Assembly (NCBI RefSeq): GCF_019599505.1
Contig: NZ_RKLT01000016.1
Location: 5,903 to 69,902, forward strand
Direction of reading: 5' to 3'
Source: Haloarcula nitratireducens
Lineage (GTDB): Archaea; Halobacteriota; Halobacteria; Halobacteriales; Haloarculaceae
DNA: 64,000 bases
The notes under the pieces are model-generated. The model was not told the DNA's origin and made no database searches. It saw nothing but the letters and a program-made list of their open reading frames with translations. Each line of letters opens with the position of its first letter. Position 1 is the first letter of the stretch. Shown here in pieces: positions 1-9,057 of this stretch. The translations under genes and the position numbers were made by a program.

Positions 1-1
1 C

Positions 2-523
2 CGCTCTGTCGGGCAGACACTCTTGGACGTCGCCGACGAGCAGACCGACTGGGAACGCCCGGATACCGAGCCACGGGTGTTCGTTGAGGACGGTGACGGC
101 CTGACCGAGTACAGCCAGTTCGAAGCACTGGCAACGCGGATTGAGGAGAGTGAAGGGGAGTACTGGCTGGTGCCCGGCATCGTCCAAGAGTATTCCGTCG
201 GCGATCCGGCTAGCCTGGAGCACCGCTACTACTGCGTTGAGTGTCAGGAGCCGGCACCACACTCGTACGCTGGCCGGGATGGTTTCGATTCGGCCCCAGT
301 GACCGGACGGGAAATCTGGACGTGTGACGTCTGCGACCACCCACGGTTTCTCGATCTGGAAGAGGAGTCGAGTGAGTCCGGAGAGGAGCGACCGCGTGAG
401 TGGCTGCCCGACGATGTCTCATACGAGGATGTCCACGCCGTTGAACCGTTGCCCCACGAACGCGAATTCGACCAGCAGATTACGGACTACTACGAGCGCC
501 ACGAGCGCTATCCGTGGGAATAG
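2..523 (+). CDS. Zinc-ribbon protein, 5' end outside window
   Basis: The reading frame is open from base 2 with no stop, so the gene probably begins before the window; a TTG at 23 is the first possible internal start. The protein is strongly acidic and carries two CxxC pairs (CVEC and CDVC, about 35 residues apart), which is the pattern of a zinc ribbon. A second half rich in Glu, Ser and Pro follows. I do not recognise a named family. No membrane segment or signal peptide is visible in the part present. The gene is followed by a TRAM-domain gene on the same strand after 50 bases, which may be separately transcribed. Function unknown. Confidence 0.6.
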   Translation, partial: RSVGQTLLDVADEQTDWERPDTEPRVFVEDGDGLTEYSQFEALATRIEESEGEYWLVPGIVQEYSVGDPASLEHRYYCVECQEPAPHSYAGRDGFDSAPVTGREIWTCDVCDHPRFLDLEEESSESGEERPREWLPDDVSYEDVHAVEPLPHEREFDQQITDYYERHERYPWE

Positions 524-573
524 ACTCAAATAGACGGCCGACGACGTCTCTGAGAACGAGGCTGTCCGTATAA

Positions 574-984
574 ATGAAAATTCCGCCACAACTACAATGT
601 CTGTTCTCTGCTGAGATCGAGAAAGATGGTGAATCGTTCGTGATCGATGTGCCTGCCGACGAGATTCAAATTGGTGAGTTAGAGGCCGGTGGGACGTATC
701 GGATCGCGTTGTTCCCGACTGAGTCACATACACACCGAAGCAGTGTGGACTCTCTATCAGCGAATGGGCAGGCTCAGGGACCGCCCGTTGAGGAGGGGGA
801 GACGCGACGAGTCGAAATCGAGGATATCGGTGAACAGGGCGATGGGGTGGCCCGAGTTGAGCGAGGGTATGTTGTGATCGTCCCCGATACGGAACTCGGC
901 GAACGCGTCGCCGTCGAGATCCAGACGGTGACGGAGAACGTGGCCTTTGCTGAGGTCACCGAGCGAATTAGTTACTACGACTGA
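574..984 (+). CDS. TRAM-domain protein
   Basis: A 136-residue protein whose C-terminal half (about residues 74-132) has the features of a TRAM domain: a Gly-rich turn IGEQGDGVARVERGYVV followed by a Val-rich strand pair ending VAFAEV. TRAM is a small OB-like beta barrel that binds RNA, known from TrmA, MiaB and free-standing archaeal proteins thought to act as RNA chaperones. The N-terminal 70 residues are acidic and unassigned; they contain a strand-rich segment with Cys-9. Most haloarchaeal stand-alone TRAM proteins are similar in length (about 120-150). The ATG at 574 is the only sensible start. No operon partner is evident. Confidence 0.8.
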   Translation: MKIPPQLQCLFSAEIEKDGESFVIDVPADEIQIGELEAGGTYRIALFPTESHTHRSSVDSLSANGQAQGPPVEEGETRRVEIEDIGEQGDGVARVERGYVVIVPDTELGERVAVEIQTVTENVAFAEVTERISYYD

Positions 985-1128
985 GTGACCCTCTGACCGA
1001 AATATAGCTTTCTATCGGCATCCCATAGCGAGTACCTGATAAGGGCGTCTCAGACTTGTCGAAATAACTGCTGTTGATTAGAACCGGGAAAGGGTGACTG
1101 TGATACGAGTTTTACTCGCTGCAGTCAA

Positions 1129-4100
1129 TCAGGAGGCCGAACGGCGGGTCGCTAGGAGTGCTGCTCCAAGTAACGCTACAATGGAGAGGGAAACCGTGAA
1201 GCCTGGACCACTCCCATCAGTTGTGACGACTTTCTCAGTGGACGTAGTTGCAGCAGCGTCTGTCGGAGCCGTCTCCACCGTAGTAGGTGTCTCTGTGGAT
1301 GTGCTTGCCGATGTATCAGTCGACATCCCAACGGGGAGTGGCTTTCCGATAGCGAACGCCGAGAATCCCGGTGTTTCTGCCTCATAAATACCATCTCCGA
1401 CGTATATGGTATTCAGCGGCTGCCAGTGCCCATCGTGGTAGCGATAAACCGTCATATTCTCTGAGTCAGTCTCGTTGTCGAACTGCGACTGCGGTGCCGA
1501 GAGCCGAATGGTCGCTGAGGAAATATCTGACTCAGTGAGGCCGCTGACATTGGCCCAAAAGACAGCCATTGTTGAGGCGGTTTCAATCGGAGGAAGCCCT
1601 GCTGTCTCATTGGATGGCGTAGAGACCGACACACTTAGCCGCTCTGTCGAGTTTTCTGCTGTAATCGAGATTTGGTGGACTGCCCCAACGGTAGTATTGG
1701 TCGTATTCGAGATCGGGATATCAACCGCTGTATTTGCTTTGACGTCAGTCACGGTCACATTTGTCTGAGTAGCCGTTTCGCCAGTATCTTGGCCTGTAGT
1801 GTTTGTTGGCGTTGGAGTCGGCGTCGGCGCAGGAGCAGGTGCCGGTGCGGGGGCGGGCGCTGGGGCGCTCGAACCGCCACCATTGCTTTCGATCCCAGTC
1901 ACAGAGAGACTGTTGGTTGTGGTTGTGGCCGATATCTCAGCACCGTTCATTGCCGTCACCGAGATGGAGTACGAGCCATCGGTTTCGATATTACTCCCTG
2001 TGACGACGAGCGAGCCGGTATAGGTCCCATCTCCATCTGGGTCGGTGAGTGAGACATTACCCGCACCAAAGGCTGATCCATTGGCCGTCACTGTCGTCAC
2101 ATCGGACTCGGGGTCGACAACTCTCGCCGAGATACCAATCTGATTACCGTCGCTGACTTCGCCATCGCCATCGGTCTTATCAGTTATCGTTGCTGCATCG
2201 ATCGTTGGTGCCGTCGTATCTACAGGCGACAACGTAACATCACCTTCCGAATAGTGGATTGGCATTGTGAGACGGACGCCAGTAGCAGTCACCGTAGAGG
2301 TCGCCGGTGTCGTCGTATTGCCCATAGCCGTCACAGTAAGATTCTGCGGGTCAGAGACACCCCATCGAGTCAGAACGCTATTAGGGAGGGCTGCATCGAA
2401 GAACCCGCGATTTTGTGTGCCATTGACGTTGTAGTGTGGGGCACCGACATGGAGACTAAGCGTGTCAGTTCGGGTATCGTACAGGGGCATCCCAAACGCC
2501 TGGGCGTCAGTCATCAGCATCGTTCCCGTGAACTGATCGCGACGACTGTCGTCGAATGAACTCAGATCGCTGACAGCCATATCGACCGCTGCCTCAGCAC
2601 TGATGTCCGCATGTTCGTTTTCAGCCCACGGTTGGTCACTCCGCATCTTCGATTCGTTGTACTGGACGTTCGCTGGCTGTGTGGTAATATTGATTGCCGT
2701 CGTGTTGGGTCCCACGGGTGTTGTCGTCCAAGTTGCGTTCCGGCCGGACCCAAGAATCAGACGCGGCGTCCAGTCTTGTACAGTAACGTTGACTGCAAGC
2801 GTCGTATTTGATGTGACGCCCAACTCCGACAGATCGGATCGATTACCGAGTCCGCGTGCAGTCTCATCACGTAGCTGAACTTGTAGCAGCCCACCGTCAC
2901 CTTGTGTGAGATAGACATTGGTGGTGAGATTCGCCATGTCGGTAGGTTTGGGTCCGCCAACGTGTGTAACGGAGACGGTGTCTGTCACCAGCGTCACCGT
3001 CGTGTTCTGCCCAGTGGCACCGTTATTAGCTACAGAGTCGTTAGCCGCAACGAGCGTGACAGTGTACTGGCCGGGCGTGGCTATCTCGGTGGTATTGAAG
3101 TGCGACCCTTGGTGGGTTCCGAACTGTGCTTTGCGTAGCGTCTGAACGGTCTCTCCTTCGGCATTCGTTATGCGGACGGAGATATTTGAGAGCGACTCGT
3201 TAGACTCGAACGTCGTATAGAGTGATCGTGTATCAACGACTCGTGTCGAGAAGCCTGTGATATTGGGAATTGTCCGATCGGTAATGGCAATCTCCAATTG
3301 ATTCGTCTGTATCGTCCCCGTGTTTCCAGCCTCGTCGGTCGCCGCAATTGGGATACTGTATGTGCCGTTTTGAGCGGCCGCAGCTGCATCAACGGTGAAT
3401 GTCCCATTGTAAACACCGTCGGTATCACCATCGGTGAGTATGACACTACCAGCACCAAACTGCGAGGCATTTGCAGTCACCTGCCGGAGTGTAGAGTCTG
3501 CATCGCTGACACCGACGGTAAGATGGATTTTCTCGCCACCATCAACTTCGGCATTCTCATCGGTGACATCTACCGCGGTGGCATCTGTGAGTGTTGGTGC
3601 AGTACGGTCAGTGATGACGAGGTCATACGTCCCTGTCTCTGTAGTAGCAGTATTCCCAGCTTGGTCCATGACAGTAATCGGAACGGTATATGTTCCGTTC
3701 GTGGCTGCAGCGGACGCATCAACAGTAATAGTCGATTGATAGATATCGTCGCCGTCTTCGTCGGTCAACGTCACGTTGTCAACACCGAGTGTAGACCCGT
3801 TCGCTACGACAGTCTGTACACCACTACCAGCATCTGTCGTTGTCACCGAGATCGTAGCGGTGTCGCCACCATCCAGCGTACCATCGTCATCTGTTTGGTC
3901 GATAAGAGTTGCTTCACTAGCAGTGGGGTGTGTCAGGTCCTCACTGCTAGCCGCATTGAGTGCTGCTTGAGCATCAAGCAGTCCGTAACCTGTCTGATTA
4001 TTTGGCTCACTTTCTCGCACTGATTTCGTTTGGGCTGTGAGGGCTTTCGTGAGCTGGTCGGTGGTGATTAACTCGTTTGCACTGGCTAGTAACGTCGCGA

Positions 4101-5628
4101 CGCCTGCAGCCTGTGGGGTCGCAGCAGAGGTACCCGAGAACGTTCCTAAGGCAGACGTGGAAACAGTACTTGGCGCGACAACATCGGGTTTCATGCGCCC
4201 GTCGATTGTTGGGCCACGAGACGAGTATGGCGCGAGTGTTCCATCTGCTTCATTTATCGCACCGACAGCGATTGCGTTTGGCCCCGTTGCTGGGACTGAG
4301 ACGCTCATTTCTTTGGTCGAATATTCAGGTGCAGCTCCTCCTTTGAAGAACAGATTGAACGTCGAATCACCACCGGCATCGGCTTTATTGATGAGTAAGA
4401 AGAGATGACGAGAGCCGGAAAGCGATGTCGCCTGAATGTGTTCACGGGGCGGATATCCCCTATCTTGACGGTTCGTCGAACTAGCGACAATAGTACCTGT
4501 GCTGTCAGCAAGATAGAAATCGTAGTCCTCTGTTCCCGTTTCCCAGTCATCCCATGTTGCCCAGATATTGACACTGGTAGGTGTTCCAATATATAGATCT
4601 TCGTCAGCATTCGTAAAGTTGTGCCAATTATTGGCGTTCCCGTCTTTCCACGTGCCACTCCAGTGGTTTCCACTCGCCTCGTTGCCTGCCGAGGTCACCC
4701 AGAGTGTGCCATTCTCAACAGTACGGTTAACACCCCGATCCATAAACGACCGCCCATCAGTTCGTAACCCATACCAGCTCAGTGAAGATGACACTACATC
4801 AGCAGAGGTATTCTGATTGATGTATTTGACTGCTTTTCGCCACTCGACACCAGTATCCACGTCAATCGCAATAATTGAAACATTGGGGGCCGTATCGATA
4901 ACAAGCTCTGCGGTTGCGGTCCCATGGCTATTGCTTGTGTTAGTGAATGTACCCCCGGGTTCGTAGTAATTAACGACGTGGCCAGCCACTTCTGGATTGT
5001 TCAGATTGAACCCACTGTCTAGAACGACGACAGTGGTGTTCTCGCCAGTAATGCCTTGGTCGTGGACCTGTGGCACGTTCATGTTATCTAATCCTTCACT
5101 GGTGGTACTCCCCTGACCACTGGTTGTTTGAGGCTGGATTGGTCGTCGAATACGAACGATAGATTTGCTCTCTGCAAGATGTTCCACAGCTGCAATGGGA
5201 ACTGTTGCCTGAATGAAATCGCCAGAGCGAACCTGTACCTCCCCACCCTGATTAGCGACAAGGTGGGCGGCAGCTGGCCCTTTGCCCGAGGTTGCACGGA
5301 CGACCACTTGTATGAATTTCACACGATCTGTTGACATCTGGCCGGAATTATTGGCGGAGGTAAGCTCACTCGCCAATTCGGAGCTGATTTTCGCAGACTG
5401 ATTAGTGTGGGACGTCGACGAGATATTGACCGGCCCTTCTGTGGTTATCTGTGCGCCCTGATTGCCAGCACTGCTCAGCACGACTTCTGATGTACCTATC
5501 TTGGTCGCTGAATCGCCTGGCAGGGTTCCCGAGTCAGGGGCGACGGCGGTCCCGAGTACGGGCGTGACTACCGAGAAGAGGAGACAAACCGCTAACGAGA
5601 GAGCAAGTACTCGCCGCATCTTACGCAC
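1129..5628 (-). CDS. Secreted subtilisin-like (S8) serine protease with PGF-CTERM anchor
   Basis: A 1499-residue exported protease. An N-terminal hydrophobic signal (residues 7-26) is followed by an inhibitor-like propeptide region and the S8 catalytic domain. The triad is visible: Asp204 in VVVLDSGFN, His235 in SHGTATA, Ser501 in GTSAATP, with the oxyanion-type Asn in SAGNEASGNH near 314. About residues 570-1270 hold Ig-like modules with the recurring pattern DADGDGxYxGTxxVD, two in tandem before and one after an unassigned middle part. A Pro-Ala/Thr linker near 1280 precedes a PGF-pre-PGF-type domain and a C-terminal PGF motif, one hydrophobic helix and Arg-rich end, the signature for archaeosortase processing and lipid attachment to the S-layer. 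It probably degrades protein outside the cell. Start could also be the ATG at 5619. Confidence 0.93.
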   Translation of the reverse strand: MRKMRRVLALSLAVCLLFSVVTPVLGTAVAPDSGTLPGDSATKIGTSEVVLSSAGNQGAQITTEGPVNISSTSHTNQSAKISSELASELTSANNSGQMSTDRVKFIQVVVRATSGKGPAAAHLVANQGGEVQVRSGDFIQATVPIAAVEHLAESKSIVRIRRPIQPQTTSGQGSTTSEGLDNMNVPQVHDQGITGENTTVVVLDSGFNLNNPEVAGHVVNYYEPGGTFTNTSNSHGTATAELVIDTAPNVSIIAIDVDTGVEWRKAVKYINQNTSADVVSSSLSWYGLRTDGRSFMDRGVNRTVENGTLWVTSAGNEASGNHWSGTWKDGNANNWHNFTNADEDLYIGTPTSVNIWATWDDWETGTEDYDFYLADSTGTIVASSTNRQDRGYPPREHIQATSLSGSRHLFLLINKADAGGDSTFNLFFKGGAAPEYSTKEMSVSVPATGPNAIAVGAINEADGTLAPYSSRGPTIDGRMKPDVVAPSTVSTSALGTFSGTSAATPQAAGVATLLASANELITTDQLTKALTAQTKSVRESEPNNQTGYGLLDAQAALNAASSEDLTHPTASEATLIDQTDDDGTLDGGDTATISVTTTDAGSGVQTVVANGSTLGVDNVTLTDEDGDDIYQSTITVDASAAATNGTYTVPITVMDQAGNTATTETGTYDLVITDRTAPTLTDATAVDVTDENAEVDGGEKIHLTVGVSDADSTLRQVTANASQFGAGSVILTDGDTDGVYNGTFTVDAAAAAQNGTYSIPIAATDEAGNTGTIQTNQLEIAITDRTIPNITGFSTRVVDTRSLYTTFESNESLSNISVRITNAEGETVQTLRKAQFGTHQGSHFNTTEIATPGQYTVTLVAANDSVANNGATGQNTTVTLVTDTVSVTHVGGPKPTDMANLTTNVYLTQGDGGLLQVQLRDETARGLGNRSDLSELGVTSNTTLAVNVTVQDWTPRLILGSGRNATWTTTPVGPNTTAINITTQPANVQYNESKMRSDQPWAENEHADISAEAAVDMAVSDLSSFDDSRRDQFTGTMLMTDAQAFGMPLYDTRTDTLSLHVGAPHYNVNGTQNRGFFDAALPNSVLTRWGVSDPQNLTVTAMGNTTTPATSTVTATGVRLTMPIHYSEGDVTLSPVDTTAPTIDAATITDKTDGDGEVSDGNQIGISARVVDPESDVTTVTANGSAFGAGNVSLTDPDGDGTYTGSLVVTGSNIETDGSYSISVTAMNGAEISATTTTNSLSVTGIESNGGGSSAPAPAPAPAPAPAPTPTPTPTNTTGQDTGETATQTNVTVTDVKANTAVDIPISNTTNTTVGAVHQISITAENSTERLSVSVSTPSNETAGLPPIETASTMAVFWANVSGLTESDISSATIRLSAPQSQFDNETDSENMTVYRYHDGHWQPLNTIYVGDGIYEAETPGFSAFAIGKPLPVGMSTDTSASTSTETPTTVETAPTDAAATTSTEKVVTTDGSGPGFTVSLSIVALLGAALLATRRSAS

Positions 5629-6181
5629 TCCCCACGTCTGGCCGGAAACTTTGGTCGCCCCGTGGTGTTTGTCGGCTACTCAGGTGCTTTCGGCAAGTGG
5701 TGCAAGTAACGAATTTCCTCGCCGGTAACCCGCTCAGCCGCGATATTTCAATTGTTGAGACTGCACGATTTCTCACAATCGGAAGACTGACACTTCGAGA
5801 TAGAGCAAGAAGTGATGCACTTCTTCCCCAACTCCCCAATTTTCGAACTACAGCTATCACAGCTGAGACAGATTAGGGAACTAAGTAAAGTGTTTTGATT
5901 GCGTATAGGTATAGATTGGAATATCATCTGGGAAGAAGTGTTTTGGAGCCAGCAGTATCTTATGATGAATTCTACCGATATTCTCATTTTTGAGGCTGTA
6001 CTAGCGATTCTCTGGTGTTCTGAGCTAATTTTAGAAGAGCTACTTGGCCGTGGCTATTCGCGCGAGTGACGAATTACCTACTCGCTGTCTTGGTACCCGT
6101 GTGACCCGTGCTCAGCACTTGAGTGGCCACACACTGACACGCCACTCTCGTCAGAATATGATTCCCAGTCTCTGGTGAATA
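5629..6181. other. Intergenic region, no gene seen
   Basis: About 550 bases between the protease start and the DUF3006 stop. The part near 5880-6010 is clearly AT-rich compared with the neighbours and presumably contains the protease promoter on the minus strand. I see no convincing coding frame, hairpin or tRNA here. Confidence 0.4.
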
Positions 6182-6463
6182 CTACTCGTCATCGTCTTTG
6201 GACCTACGCTTGGAGAGTCGATCAAACCGATTCTGCGCTTCATCTTTTCGTTTTACCGTCTCCTGTTCCTGATAGACGATTTCGACTGGTTCGTCATCTT
6301 CGAGTTCTAGTTCGACAATCGCATCGGCATGTCGAGCATCGGCCGGGAGTGTTGTCTCATCGATGACCAGGCTATACCGTTCATCGTCGCCCTGGACTTC
6401 GAGCGTCGCGAGTTCGTCTTCGATGCGATCAACGACCGCCGTGTAGGTACCATCGGGGATCAT
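6182..6463 (-). CDS. DUF3006 domain protein
   Basis: A 93-residue protein resembling DUF3006: an opening GTYTAVVDRIEDELATLEV strand pair, an acidic middle, and a charged Lys/Arg/Asp tail. DUF3006 proteins in bacteria and archaea are repeatedly found next to exported metallo-beta-lactamase (ComEC C-terminal-like) proteins; that is the case here, and the start codon overlaps the upstream gene's stop by 4 bases, so the two are translated together. The role is unknown; the pairing suggests it assists or is co-regulated with the hydrolase. No membrane segment or lipobox, so it is probably cytoplasmic. Confidence 0.8.
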   Translation of the reverse strand: MIPDGTYTAVVDRIEDELATLEVQGDDERYSLVIDETTLPADARHADAIVELELEDDEPVEIVYQEQETVKRKDEAQNRFDRLSKRRSKDDDE

Positions 6464-7899
6464 GCGTAGGACTCCTCGAGAATGCGCTCGCCGCTGGCTG
6501 TCGTGACGATAACTGTATCGCCACCGTTGTTCCAGACTGGACTGCCAGCGTTCCAGTAGAGGTCTGTCGCCGTATTCTGGCCACTCCCGGTGTGGAGCGT
6601 GATTGTCGACCCGGCTTCAAGCGTCATGCCCTCGGGAATCGTGTAGCTGTGGCCAGCCTCGTCGGCAACCGTCCAACCGGACATGTCGATTGCCGTCTGG
6701 CCGTCGTTGCGAAGCACGATGTATTCGTCGTTAAGATTGGATCTGTCGTCGCCCTCAGCGTCTGCATGGACGTCTGCGAGCGATAACGATGGCGAGGTCG
6801 TCGTTCCGCCGTCTGTCGTGATGGGCGTCGCTGACTGGGTCTCACCGCTGGCAGTAACGCGGGCTCTGGTTTCTAGGGGCTGGGTCGCGCCGGGAGCGAT
6901 GGGATTGCCCTCTCGGAGTGCGAGCGGCTTGGTCGGCGCAGCCTGTTGGGTGCGCACCGTCACAGTTTGGCCATCGCTCCGGAACACCATATCGCCGTGG
7001 GTGGCCGTCCAGTACGTCGTAATATTTCGGGCAGCCAGCCGTTCGAGCGTTTCTGTGTTGGGATGGTCATAGCGCGAATCGTAGGCGCTGGAGATGAGTG
7101 CCACCTTCGGCTGGACGGCATCGAGGAAGGCGGGATTCGAGCTGCTGGCACTGCCGTGGTGGCCCGCTAAGAGAACCGTCGACTGGAGTTGCGAGCCGTA
7201 GTTCTCGACGAGGTACTGTTCTTGATCGGCTTCTCCGTCACCGGGCAATAGGAAACTGGTCTGGCCGTAGGTGAGTTTCAGAACGATGCTGTTCTCGTTG
7301 CGCGCTTCGTTATCGAGATAGGGTTCAGGCGGCCCCATGACCTGCAGGGAGATGCCGTCGAAGGGAATCAAATCGCCCTCTCTGGTTTCGTATAGGGGGA
7401 CGTTGTGTGTCTCGACAGCGTCGAGGTACTCTTCGTACGTTTGTGTGCTGGCAGCGATCCCAGGGTCGTAAATCGCGCCGATGCCGTTAGCTTTGGTCTC
7501 GTAGTAGTTGATGATCGCCGCGTTGCCGCCGATGTGGTCCGCGTCGGCATGAGTGACGACGAAATGATCGATGCGTGTGATGTTGTGGCGCTGCAGATAC
7601 TGGAGCACGTATTCCCCATCATCAGTGAAATCACCCGAGTCGATTAGCATTGTTTCGCCAGTCGGACCGACGATGAGGGTACTCGTCGACTGACCCACGT
7701 TGATGGCGTGGACTTCGAGGGTGCCGTTGGCTGTGGGCGTTGTAGTGGTTGTTGTGTCGAGCTCGGTTGGTGAGGGAGTGGTTGTAGATGCGCCGTTGGT
7801 GGATCCTGGTGTGGCGGTGGTTTCTGCAGGGCCAGTACATCCAGCGAGTACGAGCAAGAGCGCAACGAGGAGGGGAAAGAGTAGTGACGACCGGTCCAT
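6460..7899 (-). CDS. Exported metallo-beta-lactamase-fold lipoprotein with lamin-tail domain
   Basis: The start at 7899 gives a short signal ending in the lipobox LAGC, so this is a membrane-attached lipoprotein; a start at 7920 would add 7 residues without changing this. The hydrolase domain (about 65-310) has the metal motif THADADHIGGNA and later GDGEADQ and AGHHGSASS, like the C-terminal hydrolase domain of ComEC and its free-standing relatives. A Thr/Ser-rich linker is followed by a lamin-tail domain (about 370-475) with the typical DEYIVLRNDG and LSGWTV-like segments. Such proteins are candidate extracellular nucleases or phosphodiesterases. It forms an overlapping pair with the DUF3006 gene. 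The exact substrate cannot be told from sequence. Confidence 0.88.
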   Translation of the reverse strand: MDRSSLLFPLLVALLLVLAGCTGPAETTATPGSTNGASTTTPSPTELDTTTTTTPTANGTLEVHAINVGQSTSTLIVGPTGETMLIDSGDFTDDGEYVLQYLQRHNITRIDHFVVTHADADHIGGNAAIINYYETKANGIGAIYDPGIAASTQTYEEYLDAVETHNVPLYETREGDLIPFDGISLQVMGPPEPYLDNEARNENSIVLKLTYGQTSFLLPGDGEADQEQYLVENYGSQLQSTVLLAGHHGSASSSNPAFLDAVQPKVALISSAYDSRYDHPNTETLERLAARNITTYWTATHGDMVFRSDGQTVTVRTQQAAPTKPLALREGNPIAPGATQPLETRARVTASGETQSATPITTDGGTTTSPSLSLADVHADAEGDDRSNLNDEYIVLRNDGQTAIDMSGWTVADEAGHSYTIPEGMTLEAGSTITLHTGSGQNTATDLYWNAGSPVWNNGGDTVIVTTASGERILEESYA

Positions 7900-8083
7900 T
7901 AGCTGTTCGTACGTCAGCAAGCCACAAGATAATGGTGGGCTTTGCTTGGTGAGTCGTACCCCTGTTGGGATGTACCAATGTCATGGTGACTGAGTACCCG
8001 AACAGTGGGATTGGAACAACCAGATCGAAGTCGAAATTGCTGAACAATACGGACCCTGACGACTTGAAATGTTATAAAGAGCA

Positions 8084-8237
8084 AGGAGAATACCCGCGCC
8101 TTTAGGCGCGGGATGAATCCGACAACCCATTGCACAGTCCACCATCAATAGCAGGTCCGGATATTCCACCTCGATTAAACACCAACTTTTACAAATGAAG
8201 CAAGTATGTTCCTCCGCGCTCACGCGGAGGAAGTCAA
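8084..8237. mobile_element. Short IS200/IS605-type remnant (two end hairpins)
   Basis: About 150 bases bounded by two perfect GC-rich hairpins: CCCGCGCCTTTAGGCGCGGG near 8097-8116 and TTCCTCCGCG...CGCGGAGGAA near 8210-8233. The first is preceded by GGAGAATA and followed by ATGAATCCGAC, the same context that appears inverted at 26345-26398, so both belong to one element family. No transposase reading frame survives between them. Hairpin ends of this type are usual for IS200/IS605-family elements; this is a solo or miniature derivative. Confidence 0.55.
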
Positions 8238-9057
8238 TAGAACGATTGGGTTAGCCCACTCATATTCTGTATACAAATTTTACGGGTAGTAACTGTATTT
8301 ACCTATTATACCACTATAGGGATGGCAAATAGATGATATAGATACCAAGTCCCGGTATTATCCGATACTTCGTGCAAAAATAGTTCGATACGGTCGTATG
8401 TGGGGATGCAGTATGGGATTTTGTAGGAAATATTCGCCAAGTGTACCTTCTCGTGCATAGTCGAGGTATGGATATGACGCTATGCGGAAGGCAGCAAGGT
8501 ATCTCCGTACTGACAATCGAAACTTTTGTCTGGCCAACAGATTACAGAAGAGATAGATGAGAGCCTACGGCTTCAGCCGTGTAGTGAGGCCATCACGGCT
8601 GGATTAATTTTCTACAGGCGGAGCAGGCCGAGTGCCTCGGGGCTTGACCCCGAGGCGGTTCACTGTGCCGCTTCAAGCAACTATCAACCCGTCACCAGTA
8701 TACCAGTCGAGATCGATTCGAAAAGCCGTCTTCGCTATCCAGTGAGAACAAACGTACGCTTGTTATCTTTTTCGCCATCTTATGAACTCAAAATATCAAT
8801 ACTAAAACCATTAGAGCGAGGGCTGGAGGCTTACCATCCAGATAGGAATAACAAATGATGGTACCTCAATCGCCGATCTACCCCGTTAGAACTGCTTATC
8901 ACAATATTTGGACTAGAACTAAGGAAACAGATGATGGGGTAGTCAAATTCTACACTATACGTACTAATCAAAGTGGACGCTCTCACGGTAATCTATATAC
9001 TTGTTTAGAGGACTTCGTACGGTACAGCGATTCTATCCGGATGTACGATGACCTCCA
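8238..9057. other. AT-rich intergenic region with an IS-end hairpin
   Basis: Roughly 820 bases of markedly AT-rich sequence without a convincing gene. Two short plus-strand frames exist (8526-8858 and 8855-9157) but they show no family features, the first covers the hairpin repeat and the second runs into the 3' end of the opposing ATPase gene. A repeat unit lies at 8611-8668 (listed separately). Confidence 0.4.
8611..8668 (+). repeat. Hairpin repeat (solo IS end), copy 1
   Basis: Contains the stem GCCTCGGGG/CCCCGAGGC (8634-8656) preceded by CTACAGGCGGAGCAGGCCGA. The same flank and stem recur at 39156-39270 and, inverted, at 50683-50735. Most likely the left end of an IS200/IS605-type element left without its gene. 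Confidence 0.6.

Noticed and set aside
3298..4023. 241-residue plus-strand protein inside the protease gene
   Set aside because: Cys-rich, odd composition, fully antisense to the Ig-like repeats of the S8 protease.
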